From Microbacterium sp. SYP-A9085 (GTDB lineage: Bacteria; Actinomycetota; Actinomycetes; Actinomycetales; Microbacteriaceae): a stretch of DNA of 64,000 nucleotides. The notes under the pieces are model-generated. The model was not told the DNA's origin, did not search any database, and saw only the letters and a list, made by a program, of their open reading frames with translations. Location: contig NZ_WJII01000001.1 of assembly GCF_009649635.1 (NCBI RefSeq), positions 1-64,000 on the forward strand, read 5' to 3'. A program made the translations under genes and the position numbers. This document shows, piece by piece, positions 8,103 through 16,684 of this stretch (the first letter of the stretch is position 1; each line of letters begins with the position of its first letter).

Positions 8103-9593
8103 TCACACGACGGCGGGTGCGAGGTCCTTCATCGACTCCAGCGTGACGTCCACGCGCGGGGGCAGCACGGCCGGGTGCGTGCCCGCCATCTCCTCGATGA
8201 CGCGGACCACCTGGCAGCTGTAGCCGAACTCGTTGTCGTACCAGACGTAGACGATGACGTTGTCGTCGTCCGCGATAGTGGCCAGGCCGTCGACGATGCC
8301 GGCGCGGTGCGAGCCGACGAAGTCCGTGGAGACCACTTCGGGCGACTCGATGTAGTCCACCTGCTGGCGCAGCTTCGAGTGCAGCGACACCGCGCGCAGG
8401 TAGCCGTTCAGCTCGTCGCGGGCGGCGGGGCGCTGCAGCGTGAGGCTCAGGATCGCGAGCGACACGTCGGGGGTGGGGACGCGGATAGCGCTGCCGGTGA
8501 GCTTGCCGGCCAGCTGCGGCAGCGCCTTGGCGACGGCCTTCGCGGCGCCGGTCTCGGTGATCACCATGTTCAGCGCCGCAGAGCGTCCGCGGCGGCTGCC
8601 CTTGTGGAAGTTGTCGATGAGGTTCTGGTCGTTCGTGTACGAGTGCACGGTCTCGACGTGCCCGCGGACTATCCCGTAGGCTTCATCGATCGCCGCGAGC
8701 ACCGGCGTGATGGCGTTCGTCGTGCAGGATGCCGCGGACAGCACGCGGTCGGTCGCAGCGATGTCGCCGTGGTTGATCCCGTGCACGATGTTCTTCACGT
8801 CGCCCTTGCCGGGTGCGGTCAGCAGCACGCGCGCGACGCCCTTCGAGCGCAGGTGCTGCTCGAGACCCTCGCGGTCGCGCCAGCGGCCGGTGTTGTCGAC
8901 GACGATCGCGTTGTGGATGCCATACGCGGTGTAGTCGACGGTGGCGGGGTCGTTCGAGTAGATCACCTGGATCAGCGTGCCGTTGGCGAGGATCGTGTTG
9001 TTCTCGGTGTCCACGGTGAGCGTGCCCGCGAACGGGCCGTGCACGGAGTCGCGCCGCAGCAGGCTCGCGCGCTTCACGAGGTCGTCCTCACTGCCCTGCC
9101 GGACGACGATGGCGCGCAGCCGCAGCCCCGACTCGCTGCCGGCGTGCGAGATGAGCAGCCGTGCCAGCAGACGCCCGATCCGGCCGAAGCCGTACAGCAC
9201 GACATCCTTCGGCTCCGGCTCTCCGTCGTCCTCCACGAGGATCTCGGCCACCTCGCCGCGCAGGAACTCGACGAGGTCGCCGCCCTGCCCGCGTGCGACG
9301 TACGCGGCGTGCAGCCGCGCGATGTCCAGCGACGCGGGCCCCGGGTGCAGCGCGGTGAGCGCCTCGAGCACGGCCGTCGAGGCATCCAGGCTCAGCTCGT
9401 CGGCACCGGCCTGCCGGGCGAACTTGTGCGCCTTGATGAGGTCGATCGAGTTGAGCCCGATCAGGCGCCGGCCGTGGATGGAGGTCACCACCCCGCGATT
9501 GCGGTACAGGCCGCCCACGAGCGGGATCAGGCGCTCGGCCTGCTCCTCGCGGGCGATCCAGGTGCGGCGGTGGATGTCGACCGGGCTGTTCAC
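8103..9593 (-). CDS. gapB: Glyceraldehyde-3-phosphate dehydrogenase, long GapB-type
   Basis: 496 aa, much longer than the usual 335-aa glycolytic enzyme because of a roughly 125-residue N-terminal region. The NAD(P)-binding YGFGRIGR is at 134-141, the catalytic Cys290 in SAASCTTN and His317 in VHSYTN. The length and layout match Corynebacterium glutamicum GapB, which works mainly in the gluconeogenic direction. The GTG start at 9593 has AAGGAG upstream. A longer reading to 10121 would cover the divergent DUF3054 gene and is rejected. Confidence 0.9.
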   Translation of the reverse strand: MNSPVDIHRRTWIAREEQAERLIPLVGGLYRNRGVVTSIHGRRLIGLNSIDLIKAHKFARQAGADELSLDASTAVLEALTALHPGPASLDIARLHAAYVARGQGGDLVEFLRGEVAEILVEDDGEPEPKDVVLYGFGRIGRLLARLLISHAGSESGLRLRAIVVRQGSEDDLVKRASLLRRDSVHGPFAGTLTVDTENNTILANGTLIQVIYSNDPATVDYTAYGIHNAIVVDNTGRWRDREGLEQHLRSKGVARVLLTAPGKGDVKNIVHGINHGDIAATDRVLSAASCTTNAITPVLAAIDEAYGIVRGHVETVHSYTNDQNLIDNFHKGSRRGRSAALNMVITETGAAKAVAKALPQLAGKLTGSAIRVPTPDVSLAILSLTLQRPAARDELNGYLRAVSLHSKLRQQVDYIESPEVVSTDFVGSHRAGIVDGLATIADDDNVIVYVWYDNEFGYSCQVVRVIEEMAGTHPAVLPPRVDVTLESMKDLAPAVV

Positions 9594-9737
9594 GGCGCTC
9601 CTTCGTGTGCCGTACCGGACGTCTCGGGCCGACGGCATCGTTGCGGGTTCCAGGCACGCCGATGCGTGCGGAACAAGGGGATCACCGGCCATTCTACCCG
9701 GGCCGCAACTGGGTACCCGCCCTGAGAGAATGGGGGG

Positions 9738-10133
9738 ATGTCGCGCATCGCCTGGTCCTTCGTCGCCGACGCGGCCCTCGTCGTCGTGTTCGCCGTCGTC
9801 GGCCGTGCGAGCCACCACGAGACAGTGGACCTGCCGGGCCTGGCGAGCACGGCCTGGCCGTTCCTCGCCGGGCTGGCGATCGGGTGGCTGGTCACCCTCG
9901 CCTGGCGCGCGCCCACCCGGCCGTGGCGCACGGGCCTGGGCGTCTGGGCGGTGACCCTGGTGGCCGGGATGCTGCTGCGCGCGGCCGTCGGGCAGGGGAC
10001 GGCACTGCCGTTCGTCATCGTCGCGGCGGCGTTCCTCCTGGTCGCACTGGTGGGCTGGCGGCTGATCGCGACGGTCGTCGGCCGGCGGCGCGCGCGCGGC
10101 GCGCCGGCCGACAGCATCCATTCACCGGAATAG
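9738..10133 (+). CDS. DUF3054 membrane protein
   Basis: 131 aa with four predicted membrane helices (about 7-25, 40-57, 67-83 and 90-112). It has the DUF3054 pattern, including GRASHHE after helix 1 and the tryptophan-rich PTRPWRTGLGVW loop. Function is unknown. It is divergent from gapB and 28 bp ahead of the flavin-dependent oxidoreductase. Confidence 0.82.
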   Translation: MSRIAWSFVADAALVVVFAVVGRASHHETVDLPGLASTAWPFLAGLAIGWLVTLAWRAPTRPWRTGLGVWAVTLVAGMLLRAAVGQGTALPFVIVAAAFLLVALVGWRLIATVVGRRRARGAPADSIHSPE

Positions 10134-10161
10134 GCCAACGGGGCGTACGGTTGCAACCACC

Positions 10162-11205
10162 ATGCAGCGATTCGGAACCCTCTCGTTCGGGCACTACGGA
10201 CCCCTCGGCGGCGGGCGCCAGCTCACGGCCGCCGACTCGATGCTGCAGGCCATCGACCTCGCCCAGGGGATGGACGAGCTGGGCGTGGACGGCACGTACT
10301 TCCGCGTCCATCACTTCGCGCGACAGCAGTCCTCGCCGATGCCGCTGATGGCGGCCATAGCGGCGCGGACGCAGCGGATAGAGGTGGGCACCGGCGTCAT
10401 CGACATGCGGTACGAGAACCCGCTGCACCTCGCCGAGGAGGCCGCGGCGCTCGACCTGATCAGCGGCGGCCGGCTCGCGCTCGGGGTGAGCCGCGGGTCA
10501 CCCGAGACCGTGGTGCGCGGGTACGAGGTGTTCGGGTACACCGGATCGACCGATCCGCGCGCCGCCGATATCGCCCGCGACCATTTCGCGCTGTTCATGC
10601 GCGCCGTGGACGGCGAGGGGCTCGCCGAGCGCGACGCGTCCAGCCCGTTCGGGGGCGGAACGGGGATGCAGCGGGTCGAGCCGTACTCGCCGACGCTGCG
10701 CTCGCACGTGTGGTGGGGCGCCGGGTCCCGCGAGACCGCCCAGTGGGCGGGACGGGTCGGGGTGAACCTGATGTCGTCGACGCTGCTCACGGAGGATCGC
10801 GGCATCCCGTTCGACCAGTTGCAGGCCGAGCAGCTGGAGGCGTTCCACGCCGCGTGGCATGAGGCGGGGCACGCGGGCACGCCGCGCACGTCGGTGAGCC
10901 GGTCGGTGTTCCCGCTCGTGACGGCGGAGGACCACCTCTACTTCGGGCACAGCCGGGAGGGCGAGGGCGTCGGCTACATCGACGGGTTCCGCTCGACGTT
11001 CGGCCGCACGTACGCGGCGGAGCCGGACGTGCTCGTCGAGCAGCTGACGCAGGATGCCGCGGTGCAGGCCGCCGACACGCTGATGCTCACGATCCCGAGC
11101 CAGCTCGGCGTGGAGTTCAACCTGCGGATTGTGGAGTCGTTCGCCAAGCACGTGGCGCCCGCCCTCGGCTGGACCCCCACGACGGAGCGCTCCCTTCCTG
11201 CGTGA
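10162..11205 (+). CDS. LLM-class flavin-dependent oxidoreductase (luciferase-like)
   Basis: 347 aa. A TIM-barrel monooxygenase/dehydrogenase of the bacterial luciferase superfamily that uses reduced FMN or F420. Typical segments are seen: the N-terminal FGTLSFGHY, RIEVGTGVIDMRYENPLHLAEEAAALDLISGGR split over residues 72-106, and GVSRGSPETV. The substrate cannot be deduced. The stop codon lies within the left arm of the hairpin at 11200. Confidence 0.85.
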   Translation: MQRFGTLSFGHYGPLGGGRQLTAADSMLQAIDLAQGMDELGVDGTYFRVHHFARQQSSPMPLMAAIAARTQRIEVGTGVIDMRYENPLHLAEEAAALDLISGGRLALGVSRGSPETVVRGYEVFGYTGSTDPRAADIARDHFALFMRAVDGEGLAERDASSPFGGGTGMQRVEPYSPTLRSHVWWGAGSRETAQWAGRVGVNLMSSTLLTEDRGIPFDQLQAEQLEAFHAAWHEAGHAGTPRTSVSRSVFPLVTAEDHLYFGHSREGEGVGYIDGFRSTFGRTYAAEPDVLVEQLTQDAAVQAADTLMLTIPSQLGVEFNLRIVESFAKHVAPALGWTPTTERSLPA

Positions 11206-11263
11206 GGTGACGCGTTCGGCGGGAATTCTCTCGCTCTAAGCCGCCATTCGCGTCCCCTCACGC
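11200..11263. terminator. Long hairpin between convergent genes
   Basis: GCGTGAGGTGACGCG (11200-11214) pairs with CGCGTCCCCTCACGC (11249-11263) with one mismatch. A second inner stem, GGCGG/CCGCC, follows. The left arm overlaps the stop codon of the oxidoreductase gene. Position between convergent genes suggests bidirectional termination; there is no U-run. Confidence 0.6.
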
Positions 11264-11277
11264 CGGGGCGGGATGTC

Positions 11278-13902
11278 TCAGGCCGACGCGGCCTGGGCGC
11301 GGAGGCGGCGCCGCAGGTCATCGAGGTGCTCGATCACGATGCGGCGCAGCGCGTGCGGAGCGTCGGCCCGGGCGGTGAGCCACCCCTGCGCCGCGCGCAC
11401 GTCGGGATGCGTGTGCTCGTCGCCGTCGGCGAGCTCGGTGTCGGACGGGAAAAGGCCCGCGACCACGCGGGTCGCCTGCCCCTGGCTCTGCGCGGTCCAC
11501 ACGTCCTCGATGCGCCGCCAGTACTCCGCGCCGTGCCCGGCGCCCGCACCGGTCGGGTCCACAGCGAGGCCGTCGATCGTCGCCTGCAGGTGGTCGTTGG
11601 AGAGCACCGCACCGGCGGCATCCCGCCCGGTGTAGGCGGCCTCGCGCGCGGCATCCTTCACCTCTGCGTCCGGACGGGCAGCCAGCGCGCGGGTCAGTCC
11701 GGTTGCCGACACCGCCGTCGGAGCGTGCTCGTGCGCGGCGCGCAGCGCATCTGCGTCCACGCGCCCGTGCGCGCTGAGCACGACCAGGGCGCCCCACGTG
11801 AGCTCCTCGCCGAGCGCGACGTCCGCATCATCCAGCCAGGAGCGCACGACATCGAGCAGCGGCGCCACCGGGTCCTGAAGGTCCCCGAGCGTCGCGAACA
11901 AAGTCCGCAGCAGCACGGTGCGCCGGTCCGAGGGCGCTGGGTCGTCGACGACGGCATCGACGAGGAACGTGGCCCAGCGCGACAGCAGCCGCTGCCGCTG
12001 GGCGGCGGTCGTGTACGACGCGAGCCCCGCGGATGCCTGCAGCAGCACCTGCGCGAGCACTCCGGAGTCCTCGATGAGGTGCTGGTTCGCGACGACACCG
12101 TCGGCGAAGCGCTCCACGGGCAGTTCGGCGTCGCGCACCATGTTCCACGCCCCGGCGAGTGCGGTCGCGCGCGCGAGCTCGTCGTCGAGACCGGCATCCA
12201 GCACGACCTGCAGGGAGTGCGGATCCTGCACGACCTTGGCGTACGTGAGATCGCCGTCGTTCGGCAGAAGCACACGGTCCGCGGGGGTGCCGACAAGCTC
12301 CGGCAGCGGCGTCGCGGCGCCCTCCACGCGCACCGGGTGCGCGGTCTCGAACCGTGCCGGGCCGTCGCCGTCCGGCGCGTACACGCCGATCCGGGCGACG
12401 TGCGGCCGCAGCACCTCCTCGCCGGTGCGCGGGTCGACGCCGTCCTGGTGCAGCACCGCAGCTGCGATTGTCCCGTCCGCCACCGTCGTCTCGATCCGCA
12501 GCCGGTTCACTCCGGCCGTCGTCAGCCACGCCTGCGCCCAGCCGCGCATGTCGCGGCCGGACGCCTCATGCAGGGCGCCCAGGAAGTCGTCGAGCGTCGT
12601 GTTTCCCCACGCGTGCTGCGCGAAGTACGCGCGGGCTGCGGCGAGGAACGTGTCCGGTCCGACGAACGCCGAGAGCTGCTTGAGCACGGACGCGCCCTTC
12701 GCGTACGTGATCCCGTCGAAGTTCTGATCGGCCGCCTCGAGGTCGACGATGTCCGCGACGATCGGGTGGGTCGTGGGGTACTGGTCCTGCCGGTATGCCC
12801 ACGCCTTGCGCCGTGACGCGAACGTCGTCCACGCCGTCGTGAAGTCGGTCGCCTCGTCGACGGCCAGAGTGCCCACATAGTCCGCGAACGACTCCTTGAG
12901 CCACAGGTCGTCCCACCAGGTCATCGTCACGAGGTCGCCGAACCACATGTGGCACATCTCGTGCAGGATCGTGTTCGCCCGCTGCTCGTGCTGCGCCTGC
13001 GTGGCCGGCGAGGTGAACACGTACCGCTCGGTGAAAGTGACCAGTCCCGGGTTCTCCATCGCGCCGAGGTTGTACTCCGGCACGAACACCTGGTCGTACT
13101 TGCCCCACGGGTAGGCGACGTCGAAGTGTCGGTGGAACCAGTCCAGCCCGCGCTTGGTGATCTCGAACACCGCGTCGGGATCCATGCTGTCGGCCAGCGA
13201 CGCGCGGGTCGCGATGCCGAGGGGGATCGCGACCTCGACACCGGATGCCGTGCGCCCGGCGTACTGGTCGTGCCACTGCGTGTAGGGCCCGGCCAGGAAC
13301 GTCGTGATGTACGTCGACATCGGCTCGGTCACCGCGAACACCCGGGTGCTCGTGCCGTCGCCGGCGGGATGGTGCGACTGGAGCGCCCCGTTCGCGGCGA
13401 CATGCCAGGAGTCGTCGGCCGTGATCGTCACCCGGAACCGCGCCTTCAGATCGGGCTGGTCGAAGCACGGATAGATCCGGCGGCAGTCCACGGGCTCGTT
13501 CTGCGAGTACAGGTACGTCGCCCCGTCAGCCGGGTCGACGAACCGGTGGACACCTTCCCCCGACCGCGAGTAGATCGACTCCGACGCTATGACGACCTCG
13601 TTGTGCGCGGCGAGCGGGCCGAGCACGATGCGGGCACCGTCGACGGCGGCGGCGACATCCTGCTCCACCCCGTTCAGGACGATGGATGCCACGTGGGCGC
13701 CGAGGTAGTCGAGGAACGTGGACGCCCCGGGCTCCGCATCGAAGCTCACCCGGGTGCGCACCGGGTAGGTGTCGACGGCGGTATCCGCGGCACGCGAGAA
13801 GTCGACGTCGACGGTGTAGTCGTGCGTGCGCACGGTGCGGGCGCGGGCGGCCGCCTCGTCACGGGTGAGGTTCTCGTTGTCGGGACGGGGAATGTCGGTC
13901 AT
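11278..13902 (-). CDS. pepN: Aminopeptidase N (M1 zinc metallopeptidase)
   Basis: 874 aa. Cytoplasmic removal of N-terminal residues from peptides. The substrate-anchoring GAMEN is at 280-284, the zinc-binding HEMCH at 314-318 and the third ligand Glu337 in LKESFADY. The C-terminal half is the usual ERAP1-like helical region, and the length is normal for actinobacterial PepN. The ATG at 13902 is chosen over an upstream TTG at 13914. Confidence 0.95.
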   Translation of the reverse strand: MTDIPRPDNENLTRDEAAARARTVRTHDYTVDVDFSRAADTAVDTYPVRTRVSFDAEPGASTFLDYLGAHVASIVLNGVEQDVAAAVDGARIVLGPLAAHNEVVIASESIYSRSGEGVHRFVDPADGATYLYSQNEPVDCRRIYPCFDQPDLKARFRVTITADDSWHVAANGALQSHHPAGDGTSTRVFAVTEPMSTYITTFLAGPYTQWHDQYAGRTASGVEVAIPLGIATRASLADSMDPDAVFEITKRGLDWFHRHFDVAYPWGKYDQVFVPEYNLGAMENPGLVTFTERYVFTSPATQAQHEQRANTILHEMCHMWFGDLVTMTWWDDLWLKESFADYVGTLAVDEATDFTTAWTTFASRRKAWAYRQDQYPTTHPIVADIVDLEAADQNFDGITYAKGASVLKQLSAFVGPDTFLAAARAYFAQHAWGNTTLDDFLGALHEASGRDMRGWAQAWLTTAGVNRLRIETTVADGTIAAAVLHQDGVDPRTGEEVLRPHVARIGVYAPDGDGPARFETAHPVRVEGAATPLPELVGTPADRVLLPNDGDLTYAKVVQDPHSLQVVLDAGLDDELARATALAGAWNMVRDAELPVERFADGVVANQHLIEDSGVLAQVLLQASAGLASYTTAAQRQRLLSRWATFLVDAVVDDPAPSDRRTVLLRTLFATLGDLQDPVAPLLDVVRSWLDDADVALGEELTWGALVVLSAHGRVDADALRAAHEHAPTAVSATGLTRALAARPDAEVKDAAREAAYTGRDAAGAVLSNDHLQATIDGLAVDPTGAGAGHGAEYWRRIEDVWTAQSQGQATRVVAGLFPSDTELADGDEHTHPDVRAAQGWLTARADAPHALRRIVIEHLDDLRRRLRAQAASA

Positions 13903-14039
13903 TCCCCCAGTCAATCACCGTGCGAAAAGAGGAGAGAACACTCATCTTTCCGAGCCGCTCGCTCTCTTTCGCGCGCTTTCAGGCGGGTCTAATGTGACGC
14001 ACGGCGGATTGCCATTTGCAGACCGAAAGCGAGTCGAAG

Positions 14040-15680
14040 ATGATGCGTCCACGCCGCCTGGCGGCCGTTTCTGTCACCGCCGCACTGACCCTGGCCCTGA
14101 GCGCGGTGGGTGCCGTCTCGGCCCAGGCGCTCTCCCCGGGGCACTCCCCCACGTCGTCCGCGTCGCAGACGCTCACCCCGCGCACGCACTTCACGATGGC
14201 CGCGGACGGGTCGAGCGGTCTCACCCAGGGCGGCGAGGGCATCCCGAACATCGACATCGTGAAGAAGACGATAGCGACCTATTATGGCGACCCGGGGACC
14301 GGCATCGCGAACAAGACCGCCTCGCCGTACATCTCCGAGATGGACCGCATCGTCGCGGCCCTGAAGAAGCGGCTGCCCCACTACCTCGCGCAGTCGCGGC
14401 GCTCCGGCAAAACCCCCGCGATCGTCGTGGACACCGACGACACGATGCTGTTCACGTACGACATGGAAGTCGGCGACATGCACTTCGTGTTCGATCCCGC
14501 CGAGCAGAACGCGTGGGTGCAGGATCAGCGGTTCCCGGCGACCCCGGGCATGGTCGACCTGGTCACCACCGCCCGCGCGCTGGGCTTCGCGGTGATCGGG
14601 ATCACCGGTCGCAGCGACGCGCAGAAGGCGGCATCCATCCAGAACGTCACGAACGTGGGATACCCGGGCTTCACCGCCGCGAACTACTACACGAAGTGGC
14701 CCACCGGCGCGCAGCCGTCCTACATCGCGTGCGTGACGACGTCATGCACCACAGTCGAGTTCAAGGCCGGCACGCGCCGGCACCTGGAGCAGGACCTCGG
14801 CTACGACATCGCGGTGAACATCGGCGACCAGTGGTCGGACCTGCAGGGCGGCTACGCCGACCACGTGCAGAAGCTGCCGAACCCGACGTACTACCTGCCC
14901 TCCCCCGACCTGCCGGGCCTGCACGAGCCGCGCCTCGCGCCGCGCACGCACTTCACGATGGCCGCGGACGGGTCGAGCGGCGCGACGCAGGGCGGCGAAG
15001 GCATCCCGAACATCGACGTCGTGAAGAAGACGATCGCCGCCTATTACGGCGACCCGGGGACGGGGATCGCGAGCACGACGGCCTCGCCGTACATCAGCGA
15101 GTTGCGCACGCTGCTGCGCCACCGGCTGCCGGCGATCGCCGCGCAGTGCCGCAACGCCGACCGCCGTCACGAGAACCCGGCGGTCATCCTCGACGCCGAC
15201 GACACCACGCTGTGGACGTACGACATGGAGGTGGCCGACATGCACTTCGTGTTCAACCCCGCCGAGCAGGATGTCTGGGTGCAGGCCGAGCGGTTCCCGG
15301 CGACGCCCGGGATGGTCAGCGCCACGGCGATGCTGCAGCGGGCCGGGTGCACGCTGATCGGGCTCACCGGCCGCAACGACGGGCAGAAGGCCGCGACGCT
15401 CGGCAACCTCGCGAAGGTCGGCTACACCGGGCTCACCGCCGCGAATTACTACACGAAGTGGACCGGCGTCGGCACCTCGCAGCAGCCGTCGTACATCACG
15501 TGCGCGACGGCGAAGTGCACGACGATCGAGTACAAGTCCCAGACGCGGGCGCACGTGGAGAGCGCGCCCGGCGGCGGATACCGGATCGTCGCGAACTTCG
15601 GCGACCAGTTCAGTGACCTGATCGGCGGGTACGCCGACCGCGTCGTGAAGCTGCCGAACCCGACGTATTACCTGCCCTAG
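14040..15680 (+). CDS. Secreted tandem HAD acid phosphatase (two full catalytic domains)
   Basis: 546 aa. A signal peptide (residues 1-32, cleavage near SAQA-LS) is followed by two homologous class-IIIB-type HAD acid phosphatase domains at a 254-aa period. Each domain keeps the nucleophile motif (Asp131-x-Asp133 in DTDDT; Asp385 in DADDT), the motif II threonine (GITGR, GLTGR) and the metal motif GDQxSD. Both could therefore be active on extracellular phosphomonoesters. The DNA of the two copies is identical for about 40 bp at their starts, pointing to a fairly recent duplication. The start is one of two adjacent ATGs at 14040 or 14043. Confidence 0.85.
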   Translation: MMRPRRLAAVSVTAALTLALSAVGAVSAQALSPGHSPTSSASQTLTPRTHFTMAADGSSGLTQGGEGIPNIDIVKKTIATYYGDPGTGIANKTASPYISEMDRIVAALKKRLPHYLAQSRRSGKTPAIVVDTDDTMLFTYDMEVGDMHFVFDPAEQNAWVQDQRFPATPGMVDLVTTARALGFAVIGITGRSDAQKAASIQNVTNVGYPGFTAANYYTKWPTGAQPSYIACVTTSCTTVEFKAGTRRHLEQDLGYDIAVNIGDQWSDLQGGYADHVQKLPNPTYYLPSPDLPGLHEPRLAPRTHFTMAADGSSGATQGGEGIPNIDVVKKTIAAYYGDPGTGIASTTASPYISELRTLLRHRLPAIAAQCRNADRRHENPAVILDADDTTLWTYDMEVADMHFVFNPAEQDVWVQAERFPATPGMVSATAMLQRAGCTLIGLTGRNDGQKAATLGNLAKVGYTGLTAANYYTKWTGVGTSQQPSYITCATAKCTTIEYKSQTRAHVESAPGGGYRIVANFGDQFSDLIGGYADRVVKLPNPTYYLP

Positions 15681-15689
15681 GGGAATGGG

Positions 15690-15727
15690 GACGGATGCCG
15701 CGGGCCGGCCGGCTCGCGGCATCCGTC
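15690..15727. terminator. Hairpin terminator after the phosphatase gene
   Basis: GACGGATGCCGCG (15690-15702) and CGCGGCATCCGTC (15715-15727) form a perfect 13-bp stem with a 12-nt loop, 10 bp past the stop codon. A smaller CGCAGG/CCTGCG hairpin with an AAAA loop follows at 15762-15777. The rest of the gap to 15857 holds no gene. Confidence 0.7.
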
Positions 15728-15857
15728 ATGCCCGGGCGGCGACTGCCGACATCGCTCAACTCGCAGGAAAACCTGCGTCCCGGCCCGCCGGACCCGGCGT
15801 GTCGTGCGGCCGCGCACAGAATCTCCTGCGACCTGGACACGGCCGCGCCCGGCCGCG

Positions 15858-16328
15858 TCAGGCGTAGAAGCCGTCGCGCAGGTGGATGCCGTGCTCGACC
15901 CACATCTTCAGCGCGGCGAGCATGCCGGTCCAGCCTTCGCAGTTGCCGAACGCGCTGCGGGCGCCGTCCGGCGAGACCTGCCACGACGACTCGGTGATCG
16001 TGACGAGCGTGCGCGCACCGTCGTCGATCGACTCGAACTCGAACGTGGCGGTGGTCGTGCCGTCGGCGGCGGTCGTCGCGGTCCCGCCCCAGCGGATCAC
16101 AATCCGGGTCGGCGACTGCGCCTCCACCACCTCGACCGGGAACCGGCCCGGGTAGTCGTGGAAGTCCCACGTCACCTCGTTCCCGGGTTCGAGTCGCCCG
16201 CGTGCACCGGCGGTCGTGAAGTAGTGCGACAGCTGCTCGGGATCGGCCACGGCGTCGTACACCTCGGCGATCGGGCGCGCGACACGTCCCGACACGGTGA
16301 ACGTCAGCTCGCTCAGTTCGGTAGACAT
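15858..16328 (-). CDS. SRPBCC/AHSA1-type START-fold protein
   Basis: 156 aa, single SRPBCC domain of the activator-of-Hsp90 homology type. Signature segments are VARPIAEVYDAVADPEQLSHYF (residues 16-37) and the C-terminal GWTGMLAALKMWVEHG. Members bind hydrophobic ligands; the ligand is unknown. Divergent partner of the ArsR regulator at 16345. The two ATGs are 16 bp apart inside one perfect palindrome, so repression by that regulator is very likely. Confidence 0.88.
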   Translation of the reverse strand: MSTELSELTFTVSGRVARPIAEVYDAVADPEQLSHYFTTAGARGRLEPGNEVTWDFHDYPGRFPVEVVEAQSPTRIVIRWGGTATTAADGTTTATFEFESIDDGARTLVTITESSWQVSPDGARSAFGNCEGWTGMLAALKMWVEHGIHLRDGFYA

Positions 16329-16353
16329 GTTGTATTTTTACAACATGTCTACC
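16320..16353. promoter_or_regulatory. Perfect 34-bp palindrome containing both divergent start codons
   Basis: GGTAGACATGTTGTA (16320-16334), TTTT, TACAACATGTCTACC (16339-16353): 15-bp arms without mismatch. The leftward gene starts at 16328 and the rightward ArsR gene at 16345, so both begin M-S-T because they share the same DNA. It is a probable operator (core GTTGTA-N4-TACAAC) and leaves no room for ribosome sites. Confidence 0.85.
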
Positions 16354-16674
16354 GCATCGCGCAAGACCCCGGTCGACGACAATCGCGTGTTCAAGGCGCT
16401 GGCGTCGCCCGTGCGTCGGCGCATCCTGGACGCGCTGAAGGCGGAGCCGCGGACGACCGGCGCCGTCTGCGACCTGTTCGCCGAGCTCGATCGCACCACG
16501 GTGCTGCAGCATCTGCGGGTGCTCGAGGCGGCCGAGCTGGTCACCGGGCGGCGTGTCGGGCGCGAGCGGCATCTGTCGCTCGCGCCGCTGCCGATCAAGC
16601 GCATCCACGACCGCTGGATCGACGGGTACACCCGCGCGGCCGTCGAACTGCTCGCGCGGCTCGACGAAGGGTGA
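16345..16674 (+). CDS. ArsR-family winged-helix regulator
   Basis: 109 aa. Canonical small ArsR fold with KALASPVRRRILDALKAEP (26-44) and the recognition region DRTTVLQHLRVLEAAELV. A single cysteine (AVCDLF) gives no clear metal site; the protein belongs with the ArsR partners of SRPBCC genes rather than classical arsenic sensors. The ATG at 16345 lies in the palindrome shared with the divergent gene. A longer reading from 16297 would overlap that gene and is rejected. It ends 10 bp from the convergent amidase gene. Confidence 0.88.
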   Translation: MSTASRKTPVDDNRVFKALASPVRRRILDALKAEPRTTGAVCDLFAELDRTTVLQHLRVLEAAELVTGRRVGRERHLSLAPLPIKRIHDRWIDGYTRAAVELLARLDEG

Positions 16675-16684
16675 GCGTCATCCA

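Noticed and set aside
9594..10121. Long N-terminal extension of GapB
   Set aside because: It would lie antisense to the DUF3054 gene, while the GTG at 9593 has a good AAGGAG site.
16320..16353. Rho-independent terminator because of the TTTT centre
   Set aside because: It lies between divergent starts and includes both ATGs; the Ts are the loop, not a tail.
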